From the NCBI GenBank assembly GCA_001263235.1, contig LGRD01000035.1, positions 1 through 64,000 of the forward strand: a stretch of 64,000 nt of DNA, written 5' to 3'. The DNA is from Methylibium sp. NZG. GTDB taxonomy: Bacteria; Pseudomonadota; Gammaproteobacteria; Burkholderiales; Burkholderiaceae_C. The notes under the pieces are model-generated. The model was not told the DNA's origin. It was given only the letters and a program-made list of their open reading frames with translations, and did no database searches. Of the stretch, positions 48,785 to 57,800 are shown piece after piece (the stretch's first letter is position 1; each line of letters opens with the position of its first letter). Both the position numbers and the translations under genes were made by a program.

Positions 48785-49777
48785 ATGCAACGCAAGACCT
48801 TCACCCGCACCCTGCTGGCCCTGGTGGCTGGCGCTCTTTGCTTCCCGCTCGCCGCCCAGGCGCAAGCCGTCAAGCTCACGCTCGGCCACGGCGCCGCGCC
48901 CGGCAACCCGCGCCATGAAGCGGCGCTCAAGTTCGCCGACGTGGTCAAGGCCAAGAGCGCCGGCCGCATCGAGGTGCAGGTCGCGCCGTCGGCGCAGCTC
49001 GGCGACGACGCCGCGATGGTGACCGCGCTGCGCACCGGCGCGCTCGACATGTCGGCCAACTCGCAAGGCGCGGTCGCCAACGCGGTGCCCGAGTACGCCG
49101 CGTTCGGCATGCCCTTCCTGTTCGCCAGTTCGGCGCAGGCCTTCAAGGTGCTCGACGGCCCGCTGGGCAAGGAGCTCTCCGACAAGTCGGCCGAGAAGGG
49201 CCTGGTCGTGCTGGGCTACTGGGACAACGGCATCCGCCACATGACCAACAGCAAGCGCCCGATCAACAAGGTCGAGGACATGAAGGGCCTGAAGATGCGC
49301 ACGCCGCCCGATGCGGTGCTGGTGGACATCATGCAGTCGCTCGGCGCCGAGGCGCAGCAGATCAAGTTCGCCGAGCTGTACGTCGCGCTGCAGCAGGGCG
49401 TGGTGGACGGGCAGGAGAACCCGCTGATGAACATCCACGCCAGCAAGCTCTACGAAGTGCAGAAGCACCTGGCGCTGACCAGCCACATGTTCCAGATGAC
49501 GCCCTTTTTGATGAGCAAGCGCAGCTGGGACAAGCTGTCGGATGCCGACCGCAAGGCCGTGACCGAGGCCGCCGCGGAAGCGACCGCGCTGCAGCGCAAG
49601 CTGTCGCTGGAGTCGGACGACAAGCTGCTCGCCGACCTCAAGGCCAAAGGCGTGCTGGTGACGACGGTGGACAAGTCGGCCTTCGAGAAGGCCACCGCCG
49701 CGGTGGACGACAAGTGGATGGCGGCGCCGATCGGCGCCTACGTCAAGAAGGTCATCGCGGACGCCCGCGCCAAGTGA
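48785..49777 (+). CDS. TRAP transporter solute-binding protein DctP
   Basis: A 330-residue periplasmic receptor. The signal peptide ends at about AQAQ (26). Mature motifs KLTLGHGAAPGNPRHEAALKF, then ALDMSANSQGAVANAVPEY and the conserved Arg-containing FAELYVALQQGVVDGQENPL match DctP. The family binds acidic or sugar-acid ligands with a bound carboxylate via a conserved Arg. It is followed by matching DctQ and DctM genes. The ligand is unknown. Confidence 0.94.
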   Translation: MQRKTFTRTLLALVAGALCFPLAAQAQAVKLTLGHGAAPGNPRHEAALKFADVVKAKSAGRIEVQVAPSAQLGDDAAMVTALRTGALDMSANSQGAVANAVPEYAAFGMPFLFASSAQAFKVLDGPLGKELSDKSAEKGLVVLGYWDNGIRHMTNSKRPINKVEDMKGLKMRTPPDAVLVDIMQSLGAEAQQIKFAELYVALQQGVVDGQENPLMNIHASKLYEVQKHLALTSHMFQMTPFLMSKRSWDKLSDADRKAVTEAAAEATALQRKLSLESDDKLLADLKAKGVLVTTVDKSAFEKATAAVDDKWMAAPIGAYVKKVIADARAK

Positions 49778-49838
49778 CGCGACCCTAGGCCCCGACGCTC
49801 GATCGCGGCGCGGGGCCGCAGCGTGCCGAGGAGACAAC

Positions 49839-50366
49839 ATGAAGGTCATCGAAACCAGCGTCGTCGAACGCGCCGTGGTGGGCCTGTGCCACGGGCTGCT
49901 GTGGCTGAGCACGGTGGTGATCTTCGTGATCCTGGTGGCCAACACCGTGCTGCGCTACGCCACCGGCTCCAGCCTGCAGTGGGCCAACGAGGTGCCCGAG
50001 CTGCTGTTCCCGTGGATGGTGATGGCCGGCGTGGTGCTGGCCGCCGTGCACGGTGCTCACATCTCGACCACGTTCCTGATGGAGGCGGTGCCCGGCCCGG
50101 TGCAGCGCGTGGTGGCGACCGTGAGCTGGGCGGTGGTCGCGGCGCTGTACGGCACGCTGACCTGGGCGACGTTCCGCATGCTCGACATCGTGCACGACGA
50201 GAAGTCGCCGATCCTGCAACTGCCGGGCTCGATCACCTACGGCTGCGTGATGGTCGGCATGGCGCTGCTGGCGCTGCTGGCCGCGCAGTCGGCATGGCAG
50301 GCATGGCACGCGCCGGCCGAGCCCGCGCAGCACGCCGAGCCCCAGGTGCCCGTGGCCCACTGGTAG
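49839..50366 (+). CDS. TRAP transporter small permease DctQ
   Basis: A 175-residue membrane protein with four hydrophobic helices, including the family pair NTVLRYATGSSLQWANEVPELLFPW (shown as landmark) near residues 32-60. It pairs with DctM and the periplasmic receptor to carry out Na+-driven uptake. GAGGAGA precedes ATG 49839. The C terminus is His/Pro/Ala-rich. Confidence 0.93.
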   Translation: MKVIETSVVERAVVGLCHGLLWLSTVVIFVILVANTVLRYATGSSLQWANEVPELLFPWMVMAGVVLAAVHGAHISTTFLMEAVPGPVQRVVATVSWAVVAALYGTLTWATFRMLDIVHDEKSPILQLPGSITYGCVMVGMALLALLAAQSAWQAWHAPAEPAQHAEPQVPVAHW

Positions 50367-50369
50367 CCC

Positions 50370-51662
50370 ATGGGTGAACCCAGCACTTCGTCGCAGAACA
50401 CCATGAGCGCACTCATCCTGTTGACCTTTCTCGCGATGGCGGTGGTCGCGATGCCGATCGCGCACGCGCTGCTGGTGGCCGCGATGGCCGCCGCCGCCAC
50501 CTCCGACAAGGTGCCGCTCGATCTGCTGGTGCAGCAGATGGTGGCGCAGGTGCAGAGCTTCCCGCTGATCGCGATTCCGTTCTTCATGCTGACCGGCACG
50601 CTGATGATGGGCGGCAAGCTGGGCGAAGCGCTGGTGGGCGTGCTGTCGGCGCTGATCGGCCGCTTTCACGGTGGCCCGGCGCAGGTGGGCGTGCTGTCGT
50701 CGACGCTGTTCGGCGGCGTCTCGGGCTCGGCTGTCGCGGATGCGTCGGCCATCGGCTCGCTGCTGATCCCGTGGCACAAGCGCCTGGGTTACCCGGCGGC
50801 GTTTTCGGCCGCCACGCTGGCGGCGGCGGCCACGATCGACATCCTGATCCCGCCGTCGATCCCGATGATCCTGTTCGCGCTCAGCTCGAACGCGTCGATC
50901 GCGTCGCTGTTCGTCGCCGGCGTGCTGCCCGGCCTGCTGATGTGCGGCGGCTTCATGGCGGCGTGCTGGTGGGTCGGCAAGCGGCGCAACTTCCCGCGCG
51001 ACACCACGCCGTTCAACGGCACCGCGTTCCGCCGCCACATGCTGTATGCCGCGCCGGCGATCGTGCTGCCGGTGCTGATCATCGTCTTCCTGCGCTTCGG
51101 CATCGCCACGCCGACCGAGGTGGCGGTGCTGTCCACGCTGTACGCCGGCGTGGTCTCGGCCGTGATCTACCGCGACCTGGGCTGGAAGCGCCTGCACGAC
51201 GCCGTCGTGCAGGCGGGCCTGGCCACCGGCGTCGTGCTGCTCGTCATCATGGCGTCGGCCGCGATCGGCTGGCTGCTCACCTTCGACCAGATGCCGCAGG
51301 GCATCGTCGCCTGGGTGCAGGCCAACGTGCACGCCAAGTGGCTGGTGATCCTGCTGATGAACCTGATGATGCTGGTGCTGGGCATGTTCATCGACCTGCC
51401 CGCCGCCGTGCTGCTGCTCACACCGGTGTTCGTGCCGCTGGCGCAGAGCATCGGCATGGACATGACGCAGCTCGGCATCATGATGGTCGTCAACCTCGCG
51501 ATCGGCCTGTACACGCCGCCGGTGGGCACCACGCTGTTCATCACCAGTGCGCTGGCCCGCGTCAAGGTCGGGCAGACGGTGCGCGAGCTGGGGCCGTTCT
51601 ACCTGGTCGCGTTCGGCGTGTTGGCGCTCGTCTCGTATGTCCCCGCCAGCATCTTGCGCTGA
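50370..51662 (+). CDS. TRAP transporter large permease DctM
   Basis: A 430-residue membrane protein with about 12 hydrophobic helices of the DctM/IT superfamily. Landmarks are FFMLTGTLMMGGKLGEALV, GGVSGSAVADASAIGSLLIP, TIDILIPPSIPMILFALSS and TPTEVAVLSTLYAGV. It forms the transport channel. The start at 50370 lies three bases after the DctQ stop. ATG 50403 (MSALILLTFLAM), eleven codons later and directly before the first helix, is an equally good alternative. Confidence 0.93.
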   Translation: MGEPSTSSQNTMSALILLTFLAMAVVAMPIAHALLVAAMAAAATSDKVPLDLLVQQMVAQVQSFPLIAIPFFMLTGTLMMGGKLGEALVGVLSALIGRFHGGPAQVGVLSSTLFGGVSGSAVADASAIGSLLIPWHKRLGYPAAFSAATLAAAATIDILIPPSIPMILFALSSNASIASLFVAGVLPGLLMCGGFMAACWWVGKRRNFPRDTTPFNGTAFRRHMLYAAPAIVLPVLIIVFLRFGIATPTEVAVLSTLYAGVVSAVIYRDLGWKRLHDAVVQAGLATGVVLLVIMASAAIGWLLTFDQMPQGIVAWVQANVHAKWLVILLMNLMMLVLGMFIDLPAAVLLLTPVFVPLAQSIGMDMTQLGIMMVVNLAIGLYTPPVGTTLFITSALARVKVGQTVRELGPFYLVAFGVLALVSYVPASILR

Positions 51663-51695
51663 CCTTCATTCGTTCGATCCTTCAAGGAAACCCAC

Positions 51696-52562
51696 ATGAC
51701 CACACCCGCGACCGCGCTCGCCGAACTGGCGCAGCGCGCCCACCGCATCCGCCGCTACGCCTTGCGCATGGGCGAGGTGCAAGGCCAGGGCTACATCGGC
51801 CAGGCGCTCGGTTACGCCGACGTGCTGGCCGTCGCCTACGGCCACGCGCTGACCCTGCGGCCGGCCGAGCCCGAGTGGGAAGGCCGCGACCGCTTCCTGC
51901 TGTCGCACGGCCACTATGCGATCGCGTTCTATGCGGCGCTGATCGAAGCCGGCGTCATCCCTGAGTCGGAGCTGGAGACCTACGGCACCGACGACAGCCG
52001 CCTGCCGATGTCGGGCATGGCGGCCTACACGCCGGGCATGGAGATCTCCGGCGGCTCGCTCGGCCAGGGCCTGCCGATCGCCGTCGGCATGGCGCTGGCG
52101 CTGCGCCACAAGAAGAACCCGGCCTTCGTCTACAACTCGATGAGCGACGGCGAACTGGACGAGGGCTCGACCTGGGAAGCCGCGATGGGCGCGGCGCACC
52201 ACCGCCTGGCCAACCTGATCTGCCTGGTGGACATCAACAACCAGCAGGCCGACGGACCGTCGGGCAAGGTGCTCGGCTTCGAGCCGCTGGCCGACAAGTG
52301 GGCCGCCTTCGGCTGGCATGTGCAGCGCGTGGACGGCAATCATCTGCCGGCCGTGCTGAAGGCCTTCGATGCGGCGCGCCAGCTCGCCGACGCGAAGCCG
52401 CGCGTGATCCTGTTCGACACGCTGATGGGCAAGGGCGTGCCGTTCCTCGAAACACGCGAGAAGAACCACTTCATCCGCGTCGACCCGCCCGAGTGGCAGC
52501 AGGCGATCGCGCACCTCGACCAAACGAATCCGTCGCACACGCGTGAAGGAGCGCTCGCATGA
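51696..52562 (+). CDS. Transketolase-like enzyme, N-terminal (TPP-binding) subunit
   Basis: A 288-residue half-transketolase. The TPP site is SDGELDEGSTWEAAM at 150-164 followed by DINNQQADGP, and HGHYAIAF and GSLGQGLPIAVGMALAL form the substrate side. Split enzymes of this type are encoded by adjacent genes. It would move a two-carbon unit from a ketose-like donor. It overlaps the C-terminal subunit by ATGA. The first residue of the usual GDG motif is Ser, which occurs in this subgroup. It is part of the TRAP-SDR operon, so a catabolic role is likely. Confidence 0.92.
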   Translation: MTTPATALAELAQRAHRIRRYALRMGEVQGQGYIGQALGYADVLAVAYGHALTLRPAEPEWEGRDRFLLSHGHYAIAFYAALIEAGVIPESELETYGTDDSRLPMSGMAAYTPGMEISGGSLGQGLPIAVGMALALRHKKNPAFVYNSMSDGELDEGSTWEAAMGAAHHRLANLICLVDINNQQADGPSGKVLGFEPLADKWAAFGWHVQRVDGNHLPAVLKAFDAARQLADAKPRVILFDTLMGKGVPFLETREKNHFIRVDPPEWQQAIAHLDQTNPSHTREGALA

Positions 52563-53563
52563 ACACCGTCGCAGACAAGAAGCCTCGCCTGACCACGTCA
52601 GCGATGATCGCCTCGATCGCGAGCGAGGGCCAGCGCGTGAAAGCCGCACCGTTCGGCAAGGCGCTGGTGGAATACGCCGCGAACCATCCCGAGGTCGTCG
52701 GCATGACGGCCGACCTGGCCAAGTACACCGACCTGCACCTGTTCGCTCAAGCCCACCCCGAACGCTTCTTCCAGATGGGCATGGCCGAGCAGTTGCTGAT
52801 GGCCGCGGCCGGCGGCATGGCCAAGGAAGGCCTGGTGCCGTTTGCGACGACCTACGCCGTGTTCGGCACCCGGCGCGCATACGACTTCATCCATCAGGTG
52901 ATCGCCGAGGAAAACCTGAACGTCAAGATTTGCTGCGCGCTGCCCGGCCTGACGACCGGCTACGGCCCGAGCCATCAGGCCACCGAAGACATCGCGATGA
53001 TGCGCGGCATCCCCGGCCTGACCATCGTCGACCCCTGCGACGCGCTGGACATCGAGCAGGCCGTGCCGCAGATCGCCGAGCACAAGGGCCCGGTCTACAT
53101 GCGCCTGCTGCGCGGCAACGTGCCGCTGGTGCTCGACGAGTACGACTACCGGTTCGAACTCGGCAAGGCCAAGCTGCTGCGCGACGGCAACGAGGTGCTG
53201 GTGATTTCCAGCGGCTTCATGACAATGCGCGCACTCGAAGTGGCCGACACGCTGCGCGCCGACAACATCGGCGTGGCCGTGCTGCACTGCCCGACGATCA
53301 AGCCGCTGGACGAAGCGGCGATCGTCGAAGCCGTACGCTACAAGCACCGGCTGGTGGTGGTCGCCGAGAACCATTCCGTGGTCGGTGGCCTGGGCGAGGC
53401 GGTCGCCAGCGCCTTGCTGCGTCATCGTGTGCAACCGGCGGGCTTTCAACTGGCGGGGCTGCCCGATTCGTTTCTCGACGCTGGTGCGCTGCCGACGCTG
53501 CACGAGCGCTACGGCATCAGCCGCGACGCGCTGGCGCGCCGTGTGAAAAACTGGCTGGGCTGA
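52559..53563 (+). CDS. Transketolase-like enzyme, C-terminal subunit
   Basis: A 334-residue partner subunit with the pyrimidine-binding domain (GMAEQLLMAAAGGMAKEG, proton-donor Glu 77; ATTYAVFGTRRAYDFIHQ) and the C-terminal transketolase fold (VAVLHCPTIKPLDEAAIVEA). Together with the preceding gene it makes a full TPP enzyme. It is the last gene in the operon. The following HAD gene is convergent. Confidence 0.92.
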   Translation: MNTVADKKPRLTTSAMIASIASEGQRVKAAPFGKALVEYAANHPEVVGMTADLAKYTDLHLFAQAHPERFFQMGMAEQLLMAAAGGMAKEGLVPFATTYAVFGTRRAYDFIHQVIAEENLNVKICCALPGLTTGYGPSHQATEDIAMMRGIPGLTIVDPCDALDIEQAVPQIAEHKGPVYMRLLRGNVPLVLDEYDYRFELGKAKLLRDGNEVLVISSGFMTMRALEVADTLRADNIGVAVLHCPTIKPLDEAAIVEAVRYKHRLVVVAENHSVVGGLGEAVASALLRHRVQPAGFQLAGLPDSFLDAGALPTLHERYGISRDALARRVKNWLG

Positions 53564-53629
53564 ACGGGGCTTGGCCCGAGCGGGCCGGGTGAGGCAGGGC
53601 TCGGTCGGGATGATCGGGCGGTCTGCCCT

Positions 53630-54232
53630 TCAGCGTCCGCCGAGCCAATGGTCGGCAAACGCCGCCAGGTCCTGGTGAACGGACTTGGCCAGCACCAGCT
53701 CGTCACCGACGTTCGGGCTGCCGTTCGGCGCGCGCAGCACCAGCGCGGTGTGAACGTCGGCGGGCACGCCGCGCATGTACACGATGTAGTCGTCGACGAA
53801 GGCCTGCGGTCGCAGCGCCGCGATCGCGTCGGCCTTCGGGCTGCGCTCGCCCTCGTGGTGGCCCGTGGCGATCACACGCTCAATGGGAAACCCCAGGTCG
53901 CGCAGGTTGCGCAGCCGCGCAGCTTCGAACTCCGCGTCCAGCGCCGTGACGCACACGAGCTCGAAGCCGGCGTCGTGCAGGCGGTGGCAGGCGTCTACCG
54001 CGCCCGCGATGGCCGGCAACGAGGTCCAGAATGCCTCATCGAACTGCGCGCGCAAGTGCAAACGCTGGTCGCCCTCGAGCCGCTCCACCTGCCACCGATC
54101 AATCGGCCAGTAGGCGAGCGGGTCGCGCTCGGCCGGGAACACGCCGAACGCGCGCTGCCACGCGGTGGCGTAGCCGATGTGCAGGTCGACGAGCACGCCG
54201 TCGGCGTCCAGGGCAAGGATGGGGCGGGTCAT
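53630..54232 (-). CDS. HAD-superfamily hydrolase
   Basis: A 200-residue HAD-like protein. The nucleophile motif is LALDADGVLVDLHIGYA near the start, and ERSPKADAIAALRPQAFVDD holds the Lys and the acidic end. It resembles small phosphatases but no specific family is clear. ATG 54232 was chosen at the start of the HAD fold, and a long extension to 54808 is not coding-like. It converges with the transketolase operon. Confidence 0.82.
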   Translation of the reverse strand: MTRPILALDADGVLVDLHIGYATAWQRAFGVFPAERDPLAYWPIDRWQVERLEGDQRLHLRAQFDEAFWTSLPAIAGAVDACHRLHDAGFELVCVTALDAEFEAARLRNLRDLGFPIERVIATGHHEGERSPKADAIAALRPQAFVDDYIVYMRGVPADVHTALVLRAPNGSPNVGDELVLAKSVHQDLAAFADHWLGGR

Positions 54233-54469
54233 GGCTGAACTGTAGCGGGGCGATGTGTGGTCGGCCCGATGGACCGCGCCAAACGAGTGCGCGCCCGCCC
54301 GTCGACTCTCTACACAGGGCGCGTTTCGGTACCAGCGCCCCGCGTGCCATGGAGCAAGCGGCTCGGCGCGTTCGCCTTTGCCGTGTGCCACGCGCCCCGC
54401 GCAACCACCACAGCACCACGGCCGCTCAGGCTCACCTTGCACCACGCGACGAAGGGTGAATGGGAACGT

Positions 54470-54592
54470 GTGAAACAGGGTGAGCGCCCGTTCCGAATTG
54501 CTCGGGTTGTTGCAGTATCTGTCGTAGCGGTCGGAATCGTTTTGTCGGTGATCGCCTTGCTCTTTGTCCTGGAGCGAGCTGCGGGGCCTTAG
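54470..54592 (+). CDS. Possible 40-residue membrane peptide (doubtful)
   Basis: From GTG 54470 a frame encodes a basic lead (KQGERPFRIARV) and one strong hydrophobic helix (VVAVSVVAVGIVLSVIALLF) ending in ERAAGP and TAG. The distribution of hydrophobic residues is not typical of a shadow frame, but the ribosome site is weak and the upstream part of the frame is not coding-like. It may also be the remnant of a larger gene. Confidence 0.25.
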   Translation: MKQGERPFRIARVVAVSVVAVGIVLSVIALLFVLERAAGP

Positions 54593-54687
54593 AGTTGGAG
54601 CGGCGCCCCGAAGCCAAGGGCGTCGGGCAACTGGCGCAGCGAAGCAAAGGGGGAGCCGGTACCCCGGCGGAGGAGCGAGCCCGGACA

Positions 54688-54710
54688 CAAACAGTCCAGT
54701 GGACTGTTTG
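54688..54710. repeat. Perfect 23-bp palindrome around CAGTCCAGTGGACTG
   Basis: Arms CAAACAGTCCA and TGGACTGTTTG flank one central G. The arms are perfectly complementary. Without a U-rich tail it is not an obvious terminator. It sits inside the repeat-like stretch. Confidence 0.6.
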
Positions 54711-54853
54711 CGCCTGGCGAGCGCCGTGGGCTTGTCCCAGGGCAATTCGCGGAGCCGGTTGCCCGATGGCCTTGGCTCGCGCTGACCTCCGCAGGAAACG
54801 ACCGGCACACTTTCCTGAGCTTCGACAGCTGCGCCGCTCAGCCGATCAAGCTA

Positions 54854-55174
54854 TCACCCAAAGTGGCAGACGTAGTGATACGCCTCGCCCACCACCCGAA
54901 TCTGGAAGCTGGCGTTGCCCGGCACCTTGAACGACTCGCCGGCCCCGAACCGCTGCCACTCCGCACTGCCCGGCAACAGCACCTCGCACGCACCGGCCAC
55001 GCCTTCCATCACCTCCGGCGCGCCGGTGTTGAAGGTAAGCAGGGCGGGCAGGATCACGCCGACGCTCTTCTTGCTGCCGTCGGGCAGTGTGATGCCGTGC
55101 GAAACGCACTTGCCGTCGAAGTAGACGTTGGCTTTCGTGCTGACGCTAACGTGGTCGAACTTCTCGGTGGTCAT
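54854..55174 (-). CDS. ppnP: Pyrimidine/purine nucleoside phosphorylase (PpnP/YaiE)
   Basis: A 106-residue cupin-fold enzyme of the DUF1255 family. [20 protein letters not shown] and [14 protein letters not shown], then AYHYVCHFG at the end, are the family landmarks. E. coli PpnP phosphorolyses nucleosides to base and ribose 1-phosphate. ATG 55174 gives full length; the exonuclease gene lies 26 bp upstream on the same strand. Confidence 0.93.
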   Translation of the reverse strand: MTTEKFDHVSVSTKANVYFDGKCVSHGITLPDGSKKSVGVILPALLTFNTGAPEVMEGVAGACEVLLPGSAEWQRFGAGESFKVPGNASFQIRVVGEAYHYVCHFG

Positions 55175-55200
55175 GGGCCGCAACTCTTTCTCTCGAATAC

Positions 55201-55737
55201 TCAAAGGGATGATGCCGCGCGCACGCGCTGCAAGGTGATCTGCAGCACGCGTGCATCCGAACTCGCGCGGTGGCGTTGCAGGCGCAACTCGCTGGCGACT
55301 TGGTCTTTGGTGGCGTGCCAGTGCGATGCCTCGCGCTCGTTCAGCAAGGTGCGCAAGTGCTCGAGCCGGAAGGCGGGGCGCGTGCCCGCGGCGTCGAAGA
55401 GTGCGGCGAGCCAGCTGTAGTCGTTGGCCCAGCCGTCGCAATAGACGGTGCGGCCGCCGAGGTGTTCGTTCAGGTGCTGCGCCACGTCCTTCACGTCGCG
55501 GCCGCGTTGCAGCACAGCGGCGCGGGGAATGCGGTGCACGGCTTCGGCGCTTTCGTCCCAGTGGGTCCAGCCGGGGGCGGGTTGGATGAGGGTGCAGAAG
55601 GTCTGCCCGTCGGGCAGCGCGTAGCCGACCTCGATCGGGTAGCTGGCGCGGCCGAAGCCCGAGGCTTCCATGTCCAGAACGGCGGGCGTGTCTTGCGCGG
55701 CGCGGCTGCCTTGCGCGATCGTGGGGGCCGAAATCAT
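55201..55737 (-). CDS. DEDD-type 3'-5' exonuclease-like protein
   Basis: A 178-residue protein. LDMEASGFG gives the first acid pair (Asp 22, Glu 24), a middle Asp falls in [12 protein letters not shown], and [11 protein letters not shown] holds the late His and Asp. These match the DEDDh exonuclease order (RNase T/oligoribonuclease-like). A short domain size and no HTH suggest RNA or nucleotide trimming. ATG 55737 is the first good start. Confidence 0.83.
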   Translation of the reverse strand: MISAPTIAQGSRAAQDTPAVLDMEASGFGRASYPIEVGYALPDGQTFCTLIQPAPGWTHWDESAEAVHRIPRAAVLQRGRDVKDVAQHLNEHLGGRTVYCDGWANDYSWLAALFDAAGTRPAFRLEHLRTLLNEREASHWHATKDQVASELRLQRHRASSDARVLQITLQRVRAASSL

Positions 55738-55959
55738 GGTTCATCGTAAGCGGCTTCCGTGCCCGGTCAGCGGTCGAAATGCGCAGTTCGGCGTGGGGCT
55801 GGCCGGGCCATTCGGCGCTCGGGTGCGAGGGGGGTCTAGGGTTTGTCCGAAGTGGGCAGCGTGCGCCGACGGCGACTGCGGCGCCGGCTTTGGGCTATAC
55901 CTCAACGAGCCCTGCAGCGAGCTTGCAGTGAACGTGTGTGACAGCCCCGAGGAGTGCCC

Positions 55960-57690
55960 GTGCCCGACCCCCACCCCGTGCGACCGCACCACAAGGTCTG
56001 GCCCAAGCGGCTGCCGCGCGAGGTGATCGCGCCCGAGACTTCGTTGTGGTTCAACCTCGACGTGTCGGCCCGGCGCTTTCCCAACAAGGCCGCCTACCGC
56101 TTCTTTGGCCGCGCGATGAGCTACGCGCAACTGCACCAGCAGGCCGACCAACTCGCCGGCTGGTTGCAGAGCGTGGGCGTCAAGGCGGGCGACCGTGTCT
56201 GCGTGTTCATGCAGAACTGCCCGCAGTACGCGGTGGCGTGTTACGCCATCTTCCGCGCCAACGCCGTGGTGGTGCCGGTGAATCCGATGAACCGGGCCGA
56301 CGAGTTCAAACACTACATCGGCGACCCGCAATCGCGCGTGGTGATCTGCAGTGCCGACCTGGCCGGCATCGTCGCGACGGCGAACGACACGATGCCGGCC
56401 GGTGAGCGGCTGACGCACGTCGCAGTCACTCGCTATGCCGATGCCTTGCCCGAGGGGCCGATCGACCCCGCCGACGCACCCAACGTCGCCACCGACGCCT
56501 GGTTGCGCGCCGACCCGCCGCTGCCTTCTTCAGCCGGCACGGCGTTCGTCCGCCTGCCCGCCGTGCTCTCACTCGCGCTCTCGCCAGGCCCACACACCGC
56601 GCAGCCCGACGACTTGGCGATGCTGCCCTACACCTCGGGCACCACCGGCTTGCCCAAAGGCTGCATCCACACCCACCGCACGCTGATGCACAACGTGGTG
56701 GCCGGCCAGTGGGGCCACGCCGGGCCCGAGGCGGTGAGCCTGGCGGTGGTGCCGATGTTCCATGCCACCGGCATGATGTACAGCGTGCTGGGCTCGGTCT
56801 ACGTCGGCAGCACCGCGATCCTGATGCCGCGCTGGGACCGCGAGCTGGCCGGGCGGCTCATCAGTCGCTGGCAGGTGTCGCACTGGACGTGCATCCCCAC
56901 CATGATCATCGACCTGTTCGCCAGCCCCCACTACAAGCAGTTCGACCTCTCCAGCCTGCGCAATATTGGCGGCGGCGGCGCGGCCATGCCGCAGGCGGTG
57001 GCGCAGCGGCTGCTCGATGAATTCGGCCTGACGTTTGCCGAGGGCTACGGCCTGACCGAGACCGCCGCGCCCAGCCACAGCAACCCGCCCGAGCGGGCCA
57101 AGCTGCAGTGCCTAGGCATCCCGTTCTTCGGCGTCGACTCGCGCGTGGTGGACCCGCTCACGCTGATCGAAGTGCCGGTCGGTGAGGTGGGCGAAATCGT
57201 CACCCACGGGCCGATGGTCTTCAAAGGCTACTGGCGCCACCCCGAGGCGACCAAGGCCGCGTTCGTTGCGCTGCCGGGCGAGCCGGCGGACAAACTCTTC
57301 TTCCGCACCGGCGACCTGGGCCGCATGGACGACGAGGGCTACTTCTTCTTGACCGACCGGCTCAAGCGCATGATCAACGCGAGCGGCTTCAAGGTGTGGC
57401 CGGCCGAGGTGGAGGCGATGCTGTTCAAGCACCCGGCGGTGCAAGAGGCTTGCATCTTCGCCGCGCGCGACGCCTACCGTGGCGAAACGGTGAAGGCCGT
57501 CGTCGTGCTGCGCGCCGAGGCGCGTGGCAAGACCACGGCGGAGGACATCGTCGCCTGGGCGCGCGAGCAGATGGCGGCCTACAAGGCACCCAAGCTGGTG
57601 GAGTTCGTCGACGCGCTGCCCAAGTCGGGCTCGGGCAAGGTGATGTGGCGGCTGCTGCAGGACGAGGAGGCCGCGCGGGCTGAACGCTAG
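55960..57690 (+). CDS. Long/medium-chain fatty acyl-CoA ligase
   Basis: A 576-residue AMP-forming ligase. The ATP motif is LPYTSGTTGLPKGCIHTH, then GYGLTETAAPSHSN, FFRTGDLGRMDDEGYFF, RLKRMINASGFKVWPAEVE and LPKSGSGKVMWR at the end. It activates a fatty acid to acyl-CoA. GAGGAG is located five bases before GTG 55960, which was chosen over GTG 55954. There is a run of Pro/Ser-rich sequence (near 190-215) not usual in FadD. It has no metabolic partner next to it. Confidence 0.9.
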   Translation: MPDPHPVRPHHKVWPKRLPREVIAPETSLWFNLDVSARRFPNKAAYRFFGRAMSYAQLHQQADQLAGWLQSVGVKAGDRVCVFMQNCPQYAVACYAIFRANAVVVPVNPMNRADEFKHYIGDPQSRVVICSADLAGIVATANDTMPAGERLTHVAVTRYADALPEGPIDPADAPNVATDAWLRADPPLPSSAGTAFVRLPAVLSLALSPGPHTAQPDDLAMLPYTSGTTGLPKGCIHTHRTLMHNVVAGQWGHAGPEAVSLAVVPMFHATGMMYSVLGSVYVGSTAILMPRWDRELAGRLISRWQVSHWTCIPTMIIDLFASPHYKQFDLSSLRNIGGGGAAMPQAVAQRLLDEFGLTFAEGYGLTETAAPSHSNPPERAKLQCLGIPFFGVDSRVVDPLTLIEVPVGEVGEIVTHGPMVFKGYWRHPEATKAAFVALPGEPADKLFFRTGDLGRMDDEGYFFLTDRLKRMINASGFKVWPAEVEAMLFKHPAVQEACIFAARDAYRGETVKAVVVLRAEARGKTTAEDIVAWAREQMAAYKAPKLVEFVDALPKSGSGKVMWRLLQDEEAARAER

Positions 57691-57800
57691 CGCGCTCGCG
57701 CGCTGGCCCGCGGGTCCGCCGGGCAGCCCAGCCGCCCGGGGCGGGCGCCGAGTGCGGCCACAATCTCGCTCCGCCAAACCAACTTCAAAGAGCCGCTTCC

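Larger units (their letters stand above)
54233..54853. other. Intergenic region with repeat-like sequence
   Basis: About 620 bp without a convincing gene apart from a possible tiny membrane protein listed separately. Positions about 54600-54790 have a low-complexity look with direct and inverted words (GGCGAGCGC, AGCCGGT twice) around a 23-bp palindrome, which suggests a dispersed repeat element. No terminator with a U-run, tRNA or IS is seen. Confidence 0.5.

Noticed and set aside
54589-54810. 73-codon minus-strand frame in the repeat-like gap
   Set aside because: No start context or domain, and it includes the palindrome; more likely chance.
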